Positions 23,901 through 34,460 of a DNA stretch of 64,000 nucleotides are shown here, piece after piece (positions within the stretch are counted from its first letter, which is position 1; every line of letters begins with the position of its first letter). The notes under the pieces are model-generated. The model did not search any database. It was not told the origin of the DNA and saw nothing but the letters and a program-made list of their open reading frames with translations. Location: NCBI RefSeq assembly GCF_037975245.1, contig NC_092578.1, positions 4,921,501-4,985,500 of the forward strand, in the 5' to 3' direction. The position numbers and the translations under genes are program-made. This DNA is from Apostichopus japonicus. Lineage: Eukaryota; Echinodermata; Holothuroidea; Aspidochirotida; Stichopodidae.

Positions 23901-26900
23901 TTCGTTAAATAGAAAAAGAAGTATAATTTAAAAAAGAGCCTTCTTGTTTAAAATAAATTTTAAAAATCAAATATTTGAATTTGTGAAACGGGAAGCAAGA
24001 AAAAGGAAATTTTGTGATTCAGGGAAATAATTAGCTCTATGTGTGAATTGTTTTTACTGTTTTGTAGAAACGTCATTTTATTATGTTCGATAAGCTATGT
24101 ATATAGTCAAAGGACCGATTATGACGCGGGACCTTATTTTGACGCATTTTCGGAAATTATAATGTTTTTTTTTTACCGCAGCAGTGGAACATTATAGCCA
24201 GCATGGAAGTGTACTAGCGTGTCTCCCAATGTGTTTTCCACGACATTGAAGCCATTTACGATGATATAAATTTGAAAATCTGTATCAACAAATCATACAC
24301 TATCAAAGTACTAACTTCTTTTGTGTTAACTGACTCACATCTGCTACGAGTGTTAGGCCCTAGTTTTTTAGCGTCAGAAGAAATAAGCCCCCCCCCCACC
24401 CCACCCCCAAATGATTCTTTCGTATAACTTTCATATTGTACTTGTTATATTTGCATTTATAAGAACAATTGATTGTATTTTAATTCATTTAAGATCATCC
24501 GAGTGACTCCCGCTCTTTTTGTTTTATGTAGACAGCGTCATAATAAGTATGACCGGTACGGCGCCATTTTGTTCGTAAAGATACTGGTTATATAGTTTTC
24601 GGCAAAATGTTGACAAAACATACGAAACATGTAAATGTCCATGTTGGTGTATAGCATACTACAAAGGTCTAGATATGTGGAAATAAAAGAAAAAATATTC
24701 AAGAATAAAACTAAACTCCTCCAGTTCAGTTTGGGTCATAATAAGACCCATGCTATGTGTAAAACCTTTCTCTGTACTATATCCACCCTGTATCTGTACA
24801 CAGCTTTCAAGTCATGCCGAACCCTCCACCACCACCTGGTGTAGGTTCTGGAAACAAAATTACAGGCAGGGATGTCTTACTTAACTTTAGGAACAAGACC
24901 AGATTTGATTGGGACCCAATGAACCCTGTCTTTATGACCGAGATATGTTTCGCAAGTAAGTTGAAATACAATTATTGCACACCAACACCCAACCCCAATT
25001 CCCCAACCAACCCCACCCCACCCCACCCCACCCCCTGTCTTGCCAGTTTAAATATATAGCTAAAGGTTAGCTTAGCTTTTGAAATGAAAACAAAATACAT
25101 ACATGTACCATAATTATCTGTGATGAGAAAATACCAAAATCATGATATTTCACATCAGTTTTACCCCTTAATTTTTTATAGAGTCAAAATTTACTCTTTT
25201 AAGAGTGTTAAATATCGGGACATAATAAGAAAAGAGTAATTTTTTATTGTTATCAAAGAGACGAATTTCATGTCAGTTTAGTACTAAAACTAGTGAGCAC
25301 CCCTCCACCTCAATCCCCACCCCCACCCACCTCAACCCCGACCCAAAAACCCTTTCTTGTAAGTTAAGAATATATAAAATGTTAGTTTAGCTTTTAGCGA
25401 TATAATCTTACAAGGTGACGTCACCCTTTTGGGGGAGAAGGCTGGTTCAGTTCTCGAAAGAGAGATCTTTTTGGGACACTCTCAAAGAGTATCTCTCTCT
25501 CTCTTTCTCTCTCTCTGTTAAAAGAGTTGCTTACACCAAAGTGAAAGTACGTTTTAAGAAACTGTAACGTTGCGTAATCAACACCCCCCCCTCGCCCCCA
25601 CCCCTTTATATTTTTGTATTGTCTGTATATTACACGTTCCATTTAATATCTTCTCTCTCTCTTTTCTACAGTTGCTAATATTTTCACGTTTTTTCGAATG
25701 ATACACGTCTGTGTGATGCTTCGTTTTATCGGGCCCTTGAAGATTTCTTTCGAGGGTATGTTGGTCCAAAACCTGAGATTTCTCTTCATATTTTCCTTCG
25801 TTTGGATATCCTTCGCGATGGGATTTTCTCAACTTTATCGAGGCTTTGAATTACTTGAAAAGTATCAATGCAAAGAAGATTGCCAGGGTCTTTACCCATT
25901 CCAAACGTAAGGGACAGGCTTTTAATTTGTTTAATTTTATTTATTTATTTTTTTTGTAATTTTTAAAATTTATATATGTGTATAATCTAACTGCACACAA
26001 ATGTAGATAAACTGATTGAAATGATAGCAACAGTTCGCATCTGAGCCTTCTAACCTGAACACAACTTCTCAAAATTGAAGTGGGAACCCAATAATCCCTC
26101 ACCAAGACGAACTTACTCCGAATTGAAACTCATTCTTAAATTCTCACTGTGCTACAACATTCTCACAAATGATTTAAAAAAGGGAAAACATGTTTCAATT
26201 TATAGTCTTTATCAACGTCTACCGGGGTCACTTAGGGAGGGGGGGGGTATGGTTTAAGGTCAAATGAAGACTTCAATAAGGGGAGCCCGTCTGATGTAAT
26301 GTCCCAAGCGGACGCCCAAGCTCCCAAGGCTCATGCAGGTGTTCAGCATCGCCGATTTAAGTTCATATTTAGGCTACAGGCTACATTAATGTGCGTTACT
26401 TTAATGTGTGTGTGTGTGTGTCATTTCAATATTTGATGTTTTTTTTTTAGTCTTCAGCATTCGATGTCAACTCTCTTTTGGGGTTTATTTGATCTATTGG
26501 ACCTCGAGATCTTTAATATCGACACAGTGGAGACTTCACTTCAACAAACAGTTGGATATCTACTCTATGCCGCTTACTGCGTTATTGCTGTACTCATAAT
26601 GCTGAATGCTTTAATCGCGATGATGAGTAACCACTACACACATATTGAGGTATGTACATATACAACGTGATAAAAAACAGTGACGTATATAGGAAGAAAT
26701 CAAAAAAGAGTATGGTTCTGGGGGGCGGGGCAGGGGCAGAAAACCGGTAGAGTCTACATAAGGCTAAAGAAAATCCTGCTAGGATCGAAACGTCAGGCCA
26801 ACTTACTTTTACATGCATTCTCCTACACAGGCTGTCTAGTGGATAAGCAGTTTGCTAACAGTTTTATTTTATGTTGACTACATAAGAACGAATTTTTGTT

Positions 26901-29900
26901 GTGTAGAAGATATGGTGGGCCCAGATGGGACACTGAAAATTTCGACCATTTGAAAAAAAAATCTAAACCACGGAGTTCATTGTTTCATCGAAATTGTGAG
27001 TTTTCATCTCAAAATTTGAACTTTTCATGTCATAATTACCACAAAAAAAAATAATTTAGACGTATTATGAGTTAAATGGAACGAAAAATTGATCAGCTGA
27101 TTGCCAAGCGCTCACTTTTGTTAAATATCAATGGATTCATATATGAGGGATCTAGCAATGCCGTGGAGTAGATTCCTAGCTGAGAATGACAGGAGGCATA
27201 GACCCATCAGCTCACTTTTTCCGTATGTAGGGCAGCGACCACTCTGGTCCTGTTCCTACACCTACACACAAACTGTAAGAATAGTAGAACTGGTCTTCAA
27301 ATCATCGCCGGATTTAGATCCAATGGACAAATAATATAGGGACGTATCTAGAGGGCCTTAAGGTCAAAGGTCACCCTGCCCCTCTCCCCCTCCCCCCGCT
27401 CCACAACTAAAATGATCAAAGGGCCTATGTGAATACTTCCAGACAATATTTACCAACTTTCTATATGTTCGGTCTCTGTCTACATAACTTAACGGTGGAG
27501 GAGGAGGGAAGGGGGGGGGGGGGTTGGTGGTGTCAACCACATGGTACCTCGTAGGAAATCGAGATAATGTTAATCTGATTCGAAAAAAAATGCATCAGTG
27601 CTTAAAATTGTTGACGATGGTCAGTCGCGGCAAGCTTTCGGACAACGGTCAAGCAATGATTTAATGATGTAATCTGTCTGAAGTATATAAATGCCAAAAG
27701 TTTTATTATAGCTCAGCATCGGAAAAATCACGACAGTGTACTTGAGAGTTAGTATATTGTGTTTCATTTTACAAGTGCTGTATTATACATTTTGCTTTTA
27801 AATCATTAAATTTCGTTAAAGTTTTCTTAATGTCCTAAGTGCTAAATGCTTTCAACCATCTTTCGCGAAAGGACGTTTTAGTAAAAAAAAACTCCTCTAT
27901 GAAGATTACATTTTATCACTATTATTATGCTTAATATTCCTTTACATGCTAAGCAACTGTTTGCAAGAGTGTTTATAACAAATCTAATCAGTTCGTTTTT
28001 CTTTTGTATTTCATGTTTACTAACATTATATATATTTATCCTTGCTGTTTATATATAATGTTCTTTTATGCAATGTACACAGAGTTGGTTTTTAAAAAAA
28101 AACAATTATTCCATAACAGATTCCAAAATATATATACTGCGTTTGGATAATGCGTTCCCAGAACAACAAATTTTAATTGGCTTAGACCTAAAATACAGTA
28201 TACCGGTAGTCTGCATGGTATAGAACATAAGGGATTTCAGTCTTTAAATGACAATTACATGTTCATTTAATGGCTCCCTCCCTCATAGATAAAACTGTTA
28301 TTTTTAAATATATCATAGGAAAAATTAATAAATACTGTTTCTTTTAATCTTTAGGAAAATGCCGAAGTAGAATGGCGATTTGCTAAAACGGAATTTATGA
28401 TCGATTTTATGGAATACGCCTCACTTATTCCAGTTCCTTTGAATCTTGTTTCATCCTTGTTCTACTGTATAACATTAACGTTTCGAACGATTTGGAGAAA
28501 GTTGTTCGGAAGGGCTTCCAAGAAGGGGCCACAGGTAAAAATAGAAACCCGCATTCCTTCATGAACAAGTTTATTACAATTTTACGTATAGGTACCGCAC
28601 CACAATTAATTGCTCCCGTTGACTTACACACTAAACTCGTTACTTTCCAAAGCCGATAGAGCATTGATGGAAGTTTTCAACTGACGTGTCCTACCCACCA
28701 TATGCTGATGGCTTGATGGCTATCATAAAAAATTCAACTTTTGCCACCATAAACGTTTCTATTTTGAGCTAGAAGAGCTTAACGTTTATCACAGTGCTCC
28801 CCTTCCCATCTGCCAGCTGTCGCTGCGGAATATTCTTGTTTCACCCAAAATTTTCTAAAAATACCTTTAATCACCTTCAATCCTCCAGATTTTTAGACCA
28901 CTAGTAGTTAATTTCATCCTCTTCAACATCCAAGCAACAAAAAGAATGGTAATGACTCAGAAAATGCCAAACAAATCAATACAGTAGGGCACTTTAGGGC
29001 TATTTTCCGACAATGGTTAACCTCTCAATGTGGTGCGATACCTAAATAGACATATAGGCTGGCCTACGTAACTGTGCATCCGTGTAGCCATAAGCATAAG
29101 TATATGTATATATTGTACACACAAAGACTAGGAGTGAGTCCGCATACTCATGTACTGGTATTCTAGCTGAGTGCTAAATGAACTCGTGCACACCCTCATG
29201 GATTTGGACACGTACTCCGGTACCCGGTGCGTTTTGGAAATTTAGAATGGATAACAGAGCAAGATTGATGCTCGTACTGTATTCGGGTGGGATGGTGGGG
29301 GGGGGTGAGGGACTGGGGGGCTGTACCCGTAACGGTAGTAAATGAAATGTTACTTGTACTCATGTTGTTGTACTCGTAAGATATGTATTCCATGATCCAA
29401 GGGAGAAGCAACCCCGACGCCATCATCTGACATTGTTTACTATAAAGCATAGGCTACTCCATTGACTTACAAACTAAATCCTCAATATAATATGGTCCCT
29501 AAAACTTTGCAGAAGCTTTCACCGGGTAAGAGTTATCGTACCCCTCACTGGGTAACTTACAAATTGACTATTAATGGCACTTTTAATTTTCCGTACCCAT
29601 GATCGTGTAGATTATTTTAGTTATGGAAAGAGTCCAAACGCTTTCCTCCTTGGAATCCATTCAAGTATACCTCTTATGACTTCATGCATATTTTGTCTGT
29701 TACCTGTCAATTTCTATACATAGCGACCTCTATTTTGAAAATATCATACGCCACCCTATATGTTTAGACCAATGGGTTATGTTCTTATAGAACTGAACGC
29801 TGTAAACAATTTTTTTTTTAAACATAGATATAAATAAATAAATAATGAATCACATTTATTAAACAAACAGTGATGGAGAAATATACCGAATAAAAAATGC

Positions 29901-31923
29901 ATCGACAAAATATAATACAAAATCACGAAAACTTTTTCCAAAATTCTGCACCGTATTTCTTTCGTTTCTTTAGAGACCCACGATGCACGAATGTAGCTGT
30001 ATGGAACTCTATGAGGTTTGTATAAAGGGAAAGGATCGAACAGAATAGAAAGTGTGATGTGGTACTTTTTCTCATTATTTTTTCAAATATTTTTTCACAT
30101 AAAAATGTTTTTCATTTTTTTCACATAAAAATGTTTTTTATTTTTTTCACATAAAAATGTATTTTATTTTTTTCACAAAAAATACACAAAATATTTCACA
30201 CATGATTTCCTAGGTGCGTTCAGTGTATTTTTTGTAATGAAAGATGAATTTTTCCTTTCTCACTGCATTTTCCATAGTACGTTAACCTTCAGGAAGTCTA
30301 ACACTTTTTTTGAGTCTGCAGGTGTTATCCCACTAATGCGTATACTTATTAGGCCTATACATCATTGTATAGCGATGGCATAGATGCAGCGATCATAAAC
30401 TTTGCCCTTATAAAATGTATATCATGGTATTTAAAAACGTTGGTGCTACTAAAGGGTTCTCGCTAAGTGGGACTCCTCTAACACAGTTGTGAAAGTTATA
30501 GCAATAAAAATATGTAGTACTATACATTTCTGATAAGCTGTCAGGGCTCTCCGCTTAAACTTCGTGAAGTTTCCTACGAAGAGGAAACCTATGGGACACA
30601 AATTATGTAAATTATTCTGCATAATTAAACAATTATTTAGCAGCTGTTTTAAGTAATTTGACTCAAATATTACGTATAGATAAATGCTGCGTTTGAAGAA
30701 GAAATTTTTGGTGTTATAAAAACTGCCCTGAAATTGGTCCAGGGTAGTCTTTTCTGAAAGGATAGTGACGTATGCAGTGATGTGTATATGACGTGTACAG
30801 GTGATCAAAGGACTTTTTTTGCAGGGGGGGGAGGTGGATTCGTCTAATTTTTCTCCGACAGAATTCTAAAAGTCGCCCGACTGAAATATTTAACCCCCGA
30901 CGGCCGAGGGGGAGCTCCCCATCCTTTGTGCACGCCACTGAGAGTAAAAAAAAAAAGTTTTATTTTCTTTTGTTTTTCTATGCATCGACTTAGAAAACAA
31001 TAAGAAGCATCCGAATTCGGTTTCTACAAAGACGGTTCATGAAGATAGAGTCAGAGAGGGAACACGTACAACAGGCAACTCGCTTGGAACAGAAAGTAGA
31101 TGCATGGAGGTAAAGCTGAAAGAAATGTATTCAAGTTTCCTTTGTCTTAATCTCTGAGGAGCTCTAGTATCTTTAAGAGGTCTATTGTATAAGTTGTTGT
31201 GAATAACTATTTTCCTATGAATGTACAAAAACATGAAAAACACTTCAAAGGCAGAAATGTCGAAAAAGAGAAACGAAGAGAAGGATAGGGTTAGGGTTGG
31301 GGAAGGCGGTGTAGGAGGGCGAAAGGGGTGGAGGGGGGTGTCTGGGGTGGGGATTGGGAAAACTGAAAAAACGTAAATAGATACTACAGACTGATCATAT
31401 CTGTCAAACCGATACCAAGATTTATCAGTAATGGCCTTATCTTTTTATTTATTTATTTTTTTTTGCTTTCTAGAAGGTATATAAAAACTTTCCTGCCGGT
31501 TGTCTTCCTAGAATGTATTCCATTCATGTAGATGAGTGAATTTGAACACTTATGTGTATCACTAAAAAGTTTGTTACAGCTCCAGGCCCGGTGTCAATTG
31601 TGTAGTCCGGGGATGATGGGATAAATAATCATTAATATACTGATTTTTCGTAACGGACTTAAAAGACGAAGAGAACAAAAATAAGCAGCTCAAGAGGTTG
31701 CTCGGTGACATAATTGGTCCAGGTTTCCATGGTAAAAGACCAAAGGCCTAACATGCATGAGAAATACGCGTATAATGAGGAATGTAATTTTTTTCTCTTT
31801 TCTTGCAGGTCAGATCTGACAGAAATCATTCGTACCACTGAAAATATTGTGAGCCAGCTGCAGCAGTTATCGATCGCAAAAGAAAACGAAGGAAACAAAA
31901 ACCAATCTACAACGAAGACGTGA
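14826..31923 (+). CDS. TRPC-family transient receptor potential cation channel, 15 exons
   Basis: The joined exons (listed one by one) sum to 2499 nt, 832 residues plus stop, within the usual TRPC size range. Order: ankyrin-type repeats (about 10-145); the TRP_2 linker helices with YRA and LTSEDP (about 171-270); pre-S1 hydrophobic hairpin (306-336); S1 (about 345-362); S2 (400-418); S3 (about 430-453); S4 with CFAIANIF (531-549); GPLKIS; S5 (about 567-592); pore with LFWGLFDL (624-631); S6 ending in LIAMM; TRP box EWRFAK (688-693); and a C-terminal coiled-coil-like segment. By family, subunits tetramerise in the plasma membrane as Ca2+-permeable cation channels downstream of phospholipase C. 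Odd features: Asp replaces the usual Gly in the filter, the CxCxxC zinc-binding linker is absent, and a PPPPP stretch lies in the S3-S4 loop. The start is chosen at ATG 14826 (accATGg) because an in-frame TAA lies at 14814. The family call is secure; the subtype is not assignable. Confidence 0.92.
15016..16055 (+). other. TRPC intron 1
   Basis: AT-rich. Around 15528-15575 lies a short stretch (gaaattgatctggcggaccg) that is also seen, slightly changed, at about 61008-61030, so it is part of a dispersed repeat. An 82-codon open frame at 15216-15464 looks incidental. Confidence 0.7.
16056..16177 (+). CDS. TRPC exon 2 (ankyrin repeats)
   Basis: Phase 1 in, phase 0 out, with a consensus GTAAGT donor. 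Encodes DALKMLVQYQVPNF and a second helix pair containing HAVLSGSPEMTKVF, typical of TRPC ankyrin repeats 2-3. Confidence 0.9.
16809..16910 (+). CDS. TRPC exon 3 (ankyrin repeat)
   Basis: 102 nt, phase 0 to 0, GTAAGT donor. Contains MTPLMLAAEQKDLKVMK, which matches the TRPC consensus TPxxLAAxxxxxEIxK. Confidence 0.92.
16962..17125. repeat. 10-bp tandem repeat (ttggatatta)n
   Basis: About 16 copies of ttggatatta/tttgatatta. The two variants are arranged in blocks: the G variant in the middle, the T variant at both ends. The array ends about 40 bp before the exon-6 pseudo-copy. Confidence 0.9.
17163..17340 (+). pseudogene. Decayed duplicate of TRPC exon 6 with its upstream intron
   Basis: This segment matches 20939-21112 (the end of intron 5 plus the first half of exon 6). 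It includes gcaccgtttcgtcg, the acceptor aaacag, and the coding start ctacgtgagatttctgtt. A 2-nt net insertion after gacgtcatc shifts the frame and gives TGA at 17298-17300; similarity fades after gatcgttgaa. It sits in intron 3, upstream of the real exon. Read as an exon it would end the protein prematurely, so it is best called a pseudo-exon. Confidence 0.85.
18758..19183 (+). CDS. TRPC exon 4 (last ankyrin repeat and TRP_2 linker)
   Basis: 426 nt, phase 0 to 0. Encodes ILLDYGHKF, then WYRARCSDGMIVLTSEDP, FELARQLKREYSYYPELD and LARDLLNCVQTKEEA, the hallmark TRPC linker-helix region, ending in GYKE (family KYxQKE). The usual HxxxCxCxxC zinc-binding motif between the ankyrin block and YRA is absent: residues 145-170 hold no cysteine. 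Confidence 0.95.
19184..20668 (+). other. TRPC intron 4
   Basis: Unique AT-rich sequence with a poly-C run near 19337-19350 and the fold-back element described at 20384-20573. Confidence 0.7.
20384..20573. mobile_element. Fold-back (palindromic) MITE-like element
   Basis: Two arms of about 80 bp are nearly perfect inverted copies. The left begins gtataaaacaaataatgaat; the right ends attcattatttg...tgttttatac. They meet at a short GC-rich centre, cggctgcgcctcg. Inner words such as ttgttccattcaac and gttgaatggaacaa pair exactly. It has no coding capacity and no clear target duplication. Confidence 0.8.
20669..20853 (+). CDS. TRPC exon 5 (pre-S1 region)
   Basis: Phase 0 in, phase 2 out, GTAAGT donor. 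Encodes FIGTQCCQEYVNDRWY and then a 30-residue hydrophobic hairpin (MKMVVFLLSTTAVCLA, CLLLLFVPF), matching the TRPC pre-S1 segment. Confidence 0.92.
20869..20935. repeat. (TA)n microsatellite in TRPC intron 5
   Basis: About 65 bp of TA, starting 15 bp after the exon 5 donor and filling much of this 163-bp intron. Confidence 0.95.
21017..21213 (+). CDS. TRPC exon 6 (S1 and start of S2)
   Basis: Phase 2 in, phase 1 out, donor GTAGGT. Encodes S1 (FLFHLTSDVIFLFLLM), an extracellular loop with DWYITYRGR, and the start of S2 (CISIWVVG). It is the source of the decayed copy at 17163-17340. Confidence 0.92.
21939..22078 (+). CDS. TRPC exon 7 (S2 end and S3)
   Basis: Phase 1 in, phase 0 out. Encodes VWRNIRLIWKKG (S2 end; family IWSDIKRLW) and PWNIIDHLQTCLYLAVIVC (S3; family WNLLDFxMxSLYL). 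The donor is placed at GTAAGC (22079); a GTAAAT six bases earlier keeps the same phase and would drop two residues. Confidence 0.9.
22261..22490. repeat. 35-38 bp tandem repeat, seven units
   Basis: acgtatatgg(c/t)ggtacgtaac recurs at about 22261, 22299, 22334, 22371, 22406, 22445 and 22476, joined by a short variable spacer (aaattactatatgtgtg). Confidence 0.9.
22709..22895. repeat. ~60-bp tandem repeat rich in gtactc
   Basis: actggtactc(a/g)gggcgat(c/t)ggtata occurs at 22715, 22775 and 22830. It belongs to the gtactc-rich dispersed sequence seen elsewhere in the window. Confidence 0.8.
23601..23698 (+). CDS. TRPC exon 8 (S3-S4 loop)
   Basis: Phase 0 in, phase 2 out (GTAAGA donor). Encodes an acidic, serine-rich loop (NEFTACDNSDVSFESPIV) ending DPYQQ. 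This loop is variable in the family, so the call rests on phase, position and splice sites. Confidence 0.8.
23699..24803 (+). other. TRPC intron 8
   Basis: AT-rich with a poly-C run near 24390; no other structure recognised. Confidence 0.6.
24804..24955 (+). CDS. TRPC exon 9 (S3-S4 loop with polyproline, start of S4)
   Basis: Phase 2 in, phase 1 out. Encodes MPNPPPPPGVGSG, an N-glycosylation sequon NKT (residue 517), then DWDPMNPVFMTEICFA, which matches the TRPC WDPTLVAEGLFA motif opening S4. Confidence 0.92.
24956..25671 (+). other. TRPC intron 9
   Basis: Rich in C-runs (ccaaccccaccccac at about 25008-25035 and similar at 25300-25345) and a (CT)n tract at 25490-25517. No coding signal. Confidence 0.65.
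25672..25906 (+). CDS. TRPC exon 10 (S4, S4-S5 linker, S5)
   Basis: Phase 1 in, phase 2 out. Encodes IANIFTFFRMIHVC (S4), RFIGPLKISFEGML (family LGPLQISLGRML) and FLFIFSFVWISFAMGFSQLY (S5; family FLFIYxLVLxAFANGLNQLY). This is the most family-typical exon. A pair of cysteines (KYQCKEDCQG) lies in the pore turret, as in other TRPCs. Confidence 0.96.
25907..26450 (+). other. TRPC intron 10
   Basis: No recognised element beyond a short (TG)n run at about 26406-26420. Confidence 0.6.
26451..26649 (+). CDS. TRPC exon 11 (pore and S6)
   Basis: Phase 2 in, phase 0 out (GTATGT donor). Encodes the pore helix STLFWGLFDLLDLE and S6 ending VLIMLNALIAMMSNHY. LFW and LIAMM are diagnostic of TRPC/TRP. The filter reads FDL rather than the common FGL. 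Confidence 0.96.
26650..28354 (+). other. TRPC intron 11
   Basis: The longest downstream intron. AT-rich, with G/C-run patches at 27375-27400 and 27505-27525. No array or mobile element was defined. Confidence 0.6.
28355..28534 (+). CDS. TRPC exon 12 (TRP box and following helix)
   Basis: 180 nt, phase 0 to 0. Encodes ENAEVEWRFAKTEFMIDF, the TRP box (family EWKFARxKLWxSYF), then LIPVPLNLV, the conserved proline-rich PPPFN-like segment, and a basic tail. Confidence 0.95.
28535..29973 (+). other. TRPC intron 12
   Basis: Contains gtactc/gagtac-rich sequence at about 29130-29385, similar to stretches at 22.7, 23.3, 41.3, 46.5 and 60.3 kb. Otherwise nothing recognised. Confidence 0.6.
29974..30015 (+). 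CDS. TRPC exon 13 (short C-terminal exon)
   Basis: 42 nt, phase 0 to 0, acceptor ttctttag, donor GTTTGT. Encodes 14 residues (RPTMHECSCMELYE). The call depends on good splice sites and phase. It can be skipped without breaking frame, so it may be alternative or absent. Confidence 0.55.
30016..30993 (+). other. TRPC intron 13
   Basis: Has a 26-bp tandem repeat (30085-30185) and, at about 30775-30942, a G/C-rich insert with CAGTG...CACTG-like ends that resembles a hAT MITE but without a convincing target duplication. Confidence 0.6.
30085..30185. repeat. 26-bp tandem repeat
   Basis: cacataaaaatgt occurs at 30096, 30122 and 30148, with a partial copy at 30173, separated by T-runs. Confidence 0.85.
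30994..31109 (+). CDS. TRPC exon 14 (C-terminal coiled-coil region)
   Basis: Phase 0 in, phase 2 out (GTAAAG donor). Encodes a basic helix IRIRFLQRRFMKIESERE followed by heptad-like QQATRLEQKVDAW, consistent with the C-terminal assembly helix of TRPC channels. Confidence 0.85.
31110..31808 (+). other. TRPC intron 14
   Basis: G-rich patch at 31285-31360; nothing else recognised. Confidence 0.6.
31809..31923 (+). CDS. TRPC exon 15 (C-terminus and stop)
   Basis: Phase 2 in. Continues the coiled coil (SDLTEIIRTTENIVSQLQQL) and ends in a polar tail with TGA at 31921-31923. The overall reading frame closes exactly at 833 codons. Confidence 0.88.
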
Positions 31924-34039
31924 TCTGAAGTTGATCGATTATATTTAATAACCGAATTATAGGTCGCATGAAAACGGTTTTTCACTCAATTTTTACGGCA
32001 CTTTTCCGAAAAAAAATGTAACAAAGACAGGAACGAATGTCATCATGAAAAACTATGACGTCACTGCGAATCTCTCATACACAGAATCATTTTGCAAAAT
32101 ATTGTGAGAATCAAATTATGAAATGCAGCTGCAGGAATTATCGATCAGCGACAGGAGTTATCGATCAGTGTTATCTTTGCCAGTGGCTCTTACTTGGATA
32201 AGTCCCACAATTCTGGGAAGAAAAAACACGCCAAAACGTAGAAGGCTACTATATTAGTGGGCATTAAGTTTAAAGGCTATGGACACTAGTGCGCCCTTTA
32301 GCACTGTGCGATTGCAAACCGATCAGTCCGCCCCTGCAGAGGGTCATGCATGCAGTTATGCATGAGGGTCATGCATGCATGCATTTGCCTCAACTTAAAA
32401 CTATGTTCACGTCATTGTCTATATGCTGTATGATCTATAAGATGTCCCCCGGGTTATATGAACTTTTAGTGATCAATCGTGAAGCCTTGGATGGTTGTCC
32501 TTACAAAGAGACTAACCTTGACGTTTTGCACCCACACTACGCTAGATTTTGGTTACCCTATTTACTTACCGGTAGCCTATAACAGTATCCTCATAACATA
32601 TCGTAAAAACTATCCAACAACCCACATACCCCCTTACTGTCCAACATACTCTTATATTCCATCAGGCTATAAAGTTGATGGTTAGCAAAGTTGTCCAAGT
32701 TCTTTCATCTATTAGACCAATTATTTAAGTAGAATCACCACTTTTCTTGTCAGTTCTGGGAAAATTTTAGGGTAATGACCGCCAGAAGGTTTCAGGAAGT
32801 GCTAGTTCCCATCGTCGAACAATAAAAACCACCAATCGTTTTCGGTGATGTTTGCAATAGGATCGCACGAATCCCATTGTCTTCGGTGTAAACGTTACTC
32901 TTTGACAGTGGCACCCAACTGAATTACCTGCCATTCATCATAGGATGGCAAGTTTCCGTCGAATTGTCACCTCTGAAAACCAACAAGCACCTCTTTGACC
33001 GGTTACAAAAAGGAGGAAAAAGAAAGAATTTTGTAGCAGGTGTAAGAAAATACCAATGGGGCATAAGAAAATGCTGAGGTGGGCACTTCTAAGTACAATC
33101 TTAACGATGGTATCTGAGCTAACAATGTTATACTTGCGTGTTTCAATGTGTAGCAGACGTGTAGTGTGGGTACCATATTCCGAGTACGTGTACAGCATAT
33201 CGTATGTGTGTTGGTACTATTCTAGTAACGTCCAAACCATAGATAGATAAATAACATTTATAAAGCCCCACAATGGAACATATATAAATATACATAAATA
33301 TATATACATTAATTAAATATATATTATACATATATATATATATATAACCAGGCAAAGTGGTTACGTAATGTCAGTGCTTGGACTCAACGATAATCAGAAT
33401 AATAATAGTAATAGTTGACAATAGGGCCTCTGTTTTAATCGGGAAGAAGAAATATTATTATGAAGTATAATTTATCTACGGATTTATACAGTCTCTTTTA
33501 TCGTTCTAATTTTAATCTGTGAATATTTAAATGTGTTCACTGGTGTGGGTTTAAACTGATGCAACGGCTCTGTGACGTCATCAGGCACGGTTTGATGACT
33601 TGGAGTGAGTTAGCTAGAGGTCATGACTGAAGCAGAAATAGTATAAATAAACTGTTGACAATGTTTTAATAGAAAAGTTTACTATCAACTCATTCTGATT
33701 ACATAATTTTTCTGATCAAATTTATTAAGCAATAGATGGTTACCACCCGTAACAATATAACTGACAGATGGAAACCACCCGTGAGGAAAATAATGTCACC
33801 GTGATTTAAGAATGTAAACGTACTTTATAGATAAAAGCATAATAAGAACATGAATATCGGTGACTTTTTAGGACATCAAGAGTATTATTCACTGGCATTG
33901 GTAGATCCACACCGATGCTGGAAGTTAAAAATGCCACCGGTTTTTCAGCACCTGTAAATGCCCAACGATAAGAGCATTAGCTAGCTAACCCAATCGATTT
34001 CAAGCCCATAATAGATCTTGGACTAAACAAACGAGTATT
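31924..34039. other. TRPC 3' flank, no further gene seen
   Basis: Should contain the TRPC 3' untranslated region. The remainder includes atgcatgc-rich sequence at 32345-32385 and a degenerate TA/ATA stretch at 33280-33350. Confidence 0.5.
32821..32826 (+). promoter_or_regulatory. Possible polyadenylation signal AATAAA for TRPC
   Basis: The first canonical AATAAA I found downstream of the TRPC stop, about 900 nt away. Plausible, but unproven. Confidence 0.3.
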
Positions 34040-34460
34040 AGTACATATGAATAACAACAGGCGCGTGGAAGTGTGTCTGTAAGACGATAAAGAAGAAAAT
34101 ACCAGTGTACTTAATAAGGTTATTACAACAGTCATCAATGTGTTGTCCTATGAACAGCCTCCCGTCAACTAAAAGACCCCGATATTTTTTACACAGACTG
34201 CATTTAGAGAGTTTCGAACCATTAAATGACAAGAATTCGGGACAAGGATGATCATAATCACGCTCATGAAAAATGTTGTAATGAGTTTGACCAGAATGCA
34301 AGGTAAGTTTGTTAACATCAAACCAAGTTTTGAGGTTCCCTAACACGATAATCACAGGCCTAGGCTCGGTGAGATTTATGCAATTTTCGCCATGAAAGAG
34401 ACAGGCTTTCGATTCATCGGAAAATATAGTCTCAAAGACATCATTGACGTAACTTCAGAA
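34040..34460 (-). mobile_element. Decayed LINE (non-LTR) reverse-transcriptase fragment
   Basis: On the - strand the frame reads YVNDVFETIFSDES, then LKTWFDVNKLTLHSGQTHY, then YRGLLVDGRLFIGQHID. This matches the RT C-terminal half of LINEs (YxNDI, F/YADDT, WFxxNKLxLNxxKT, KYLGxxID). The catalytic FADD is changed to FSDE, a stop and a frameshift lie just upstream (near 34455-34470), and both ends are missing, so it is dead. The clade cannot be named with confidence. Confidence 0.8.
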
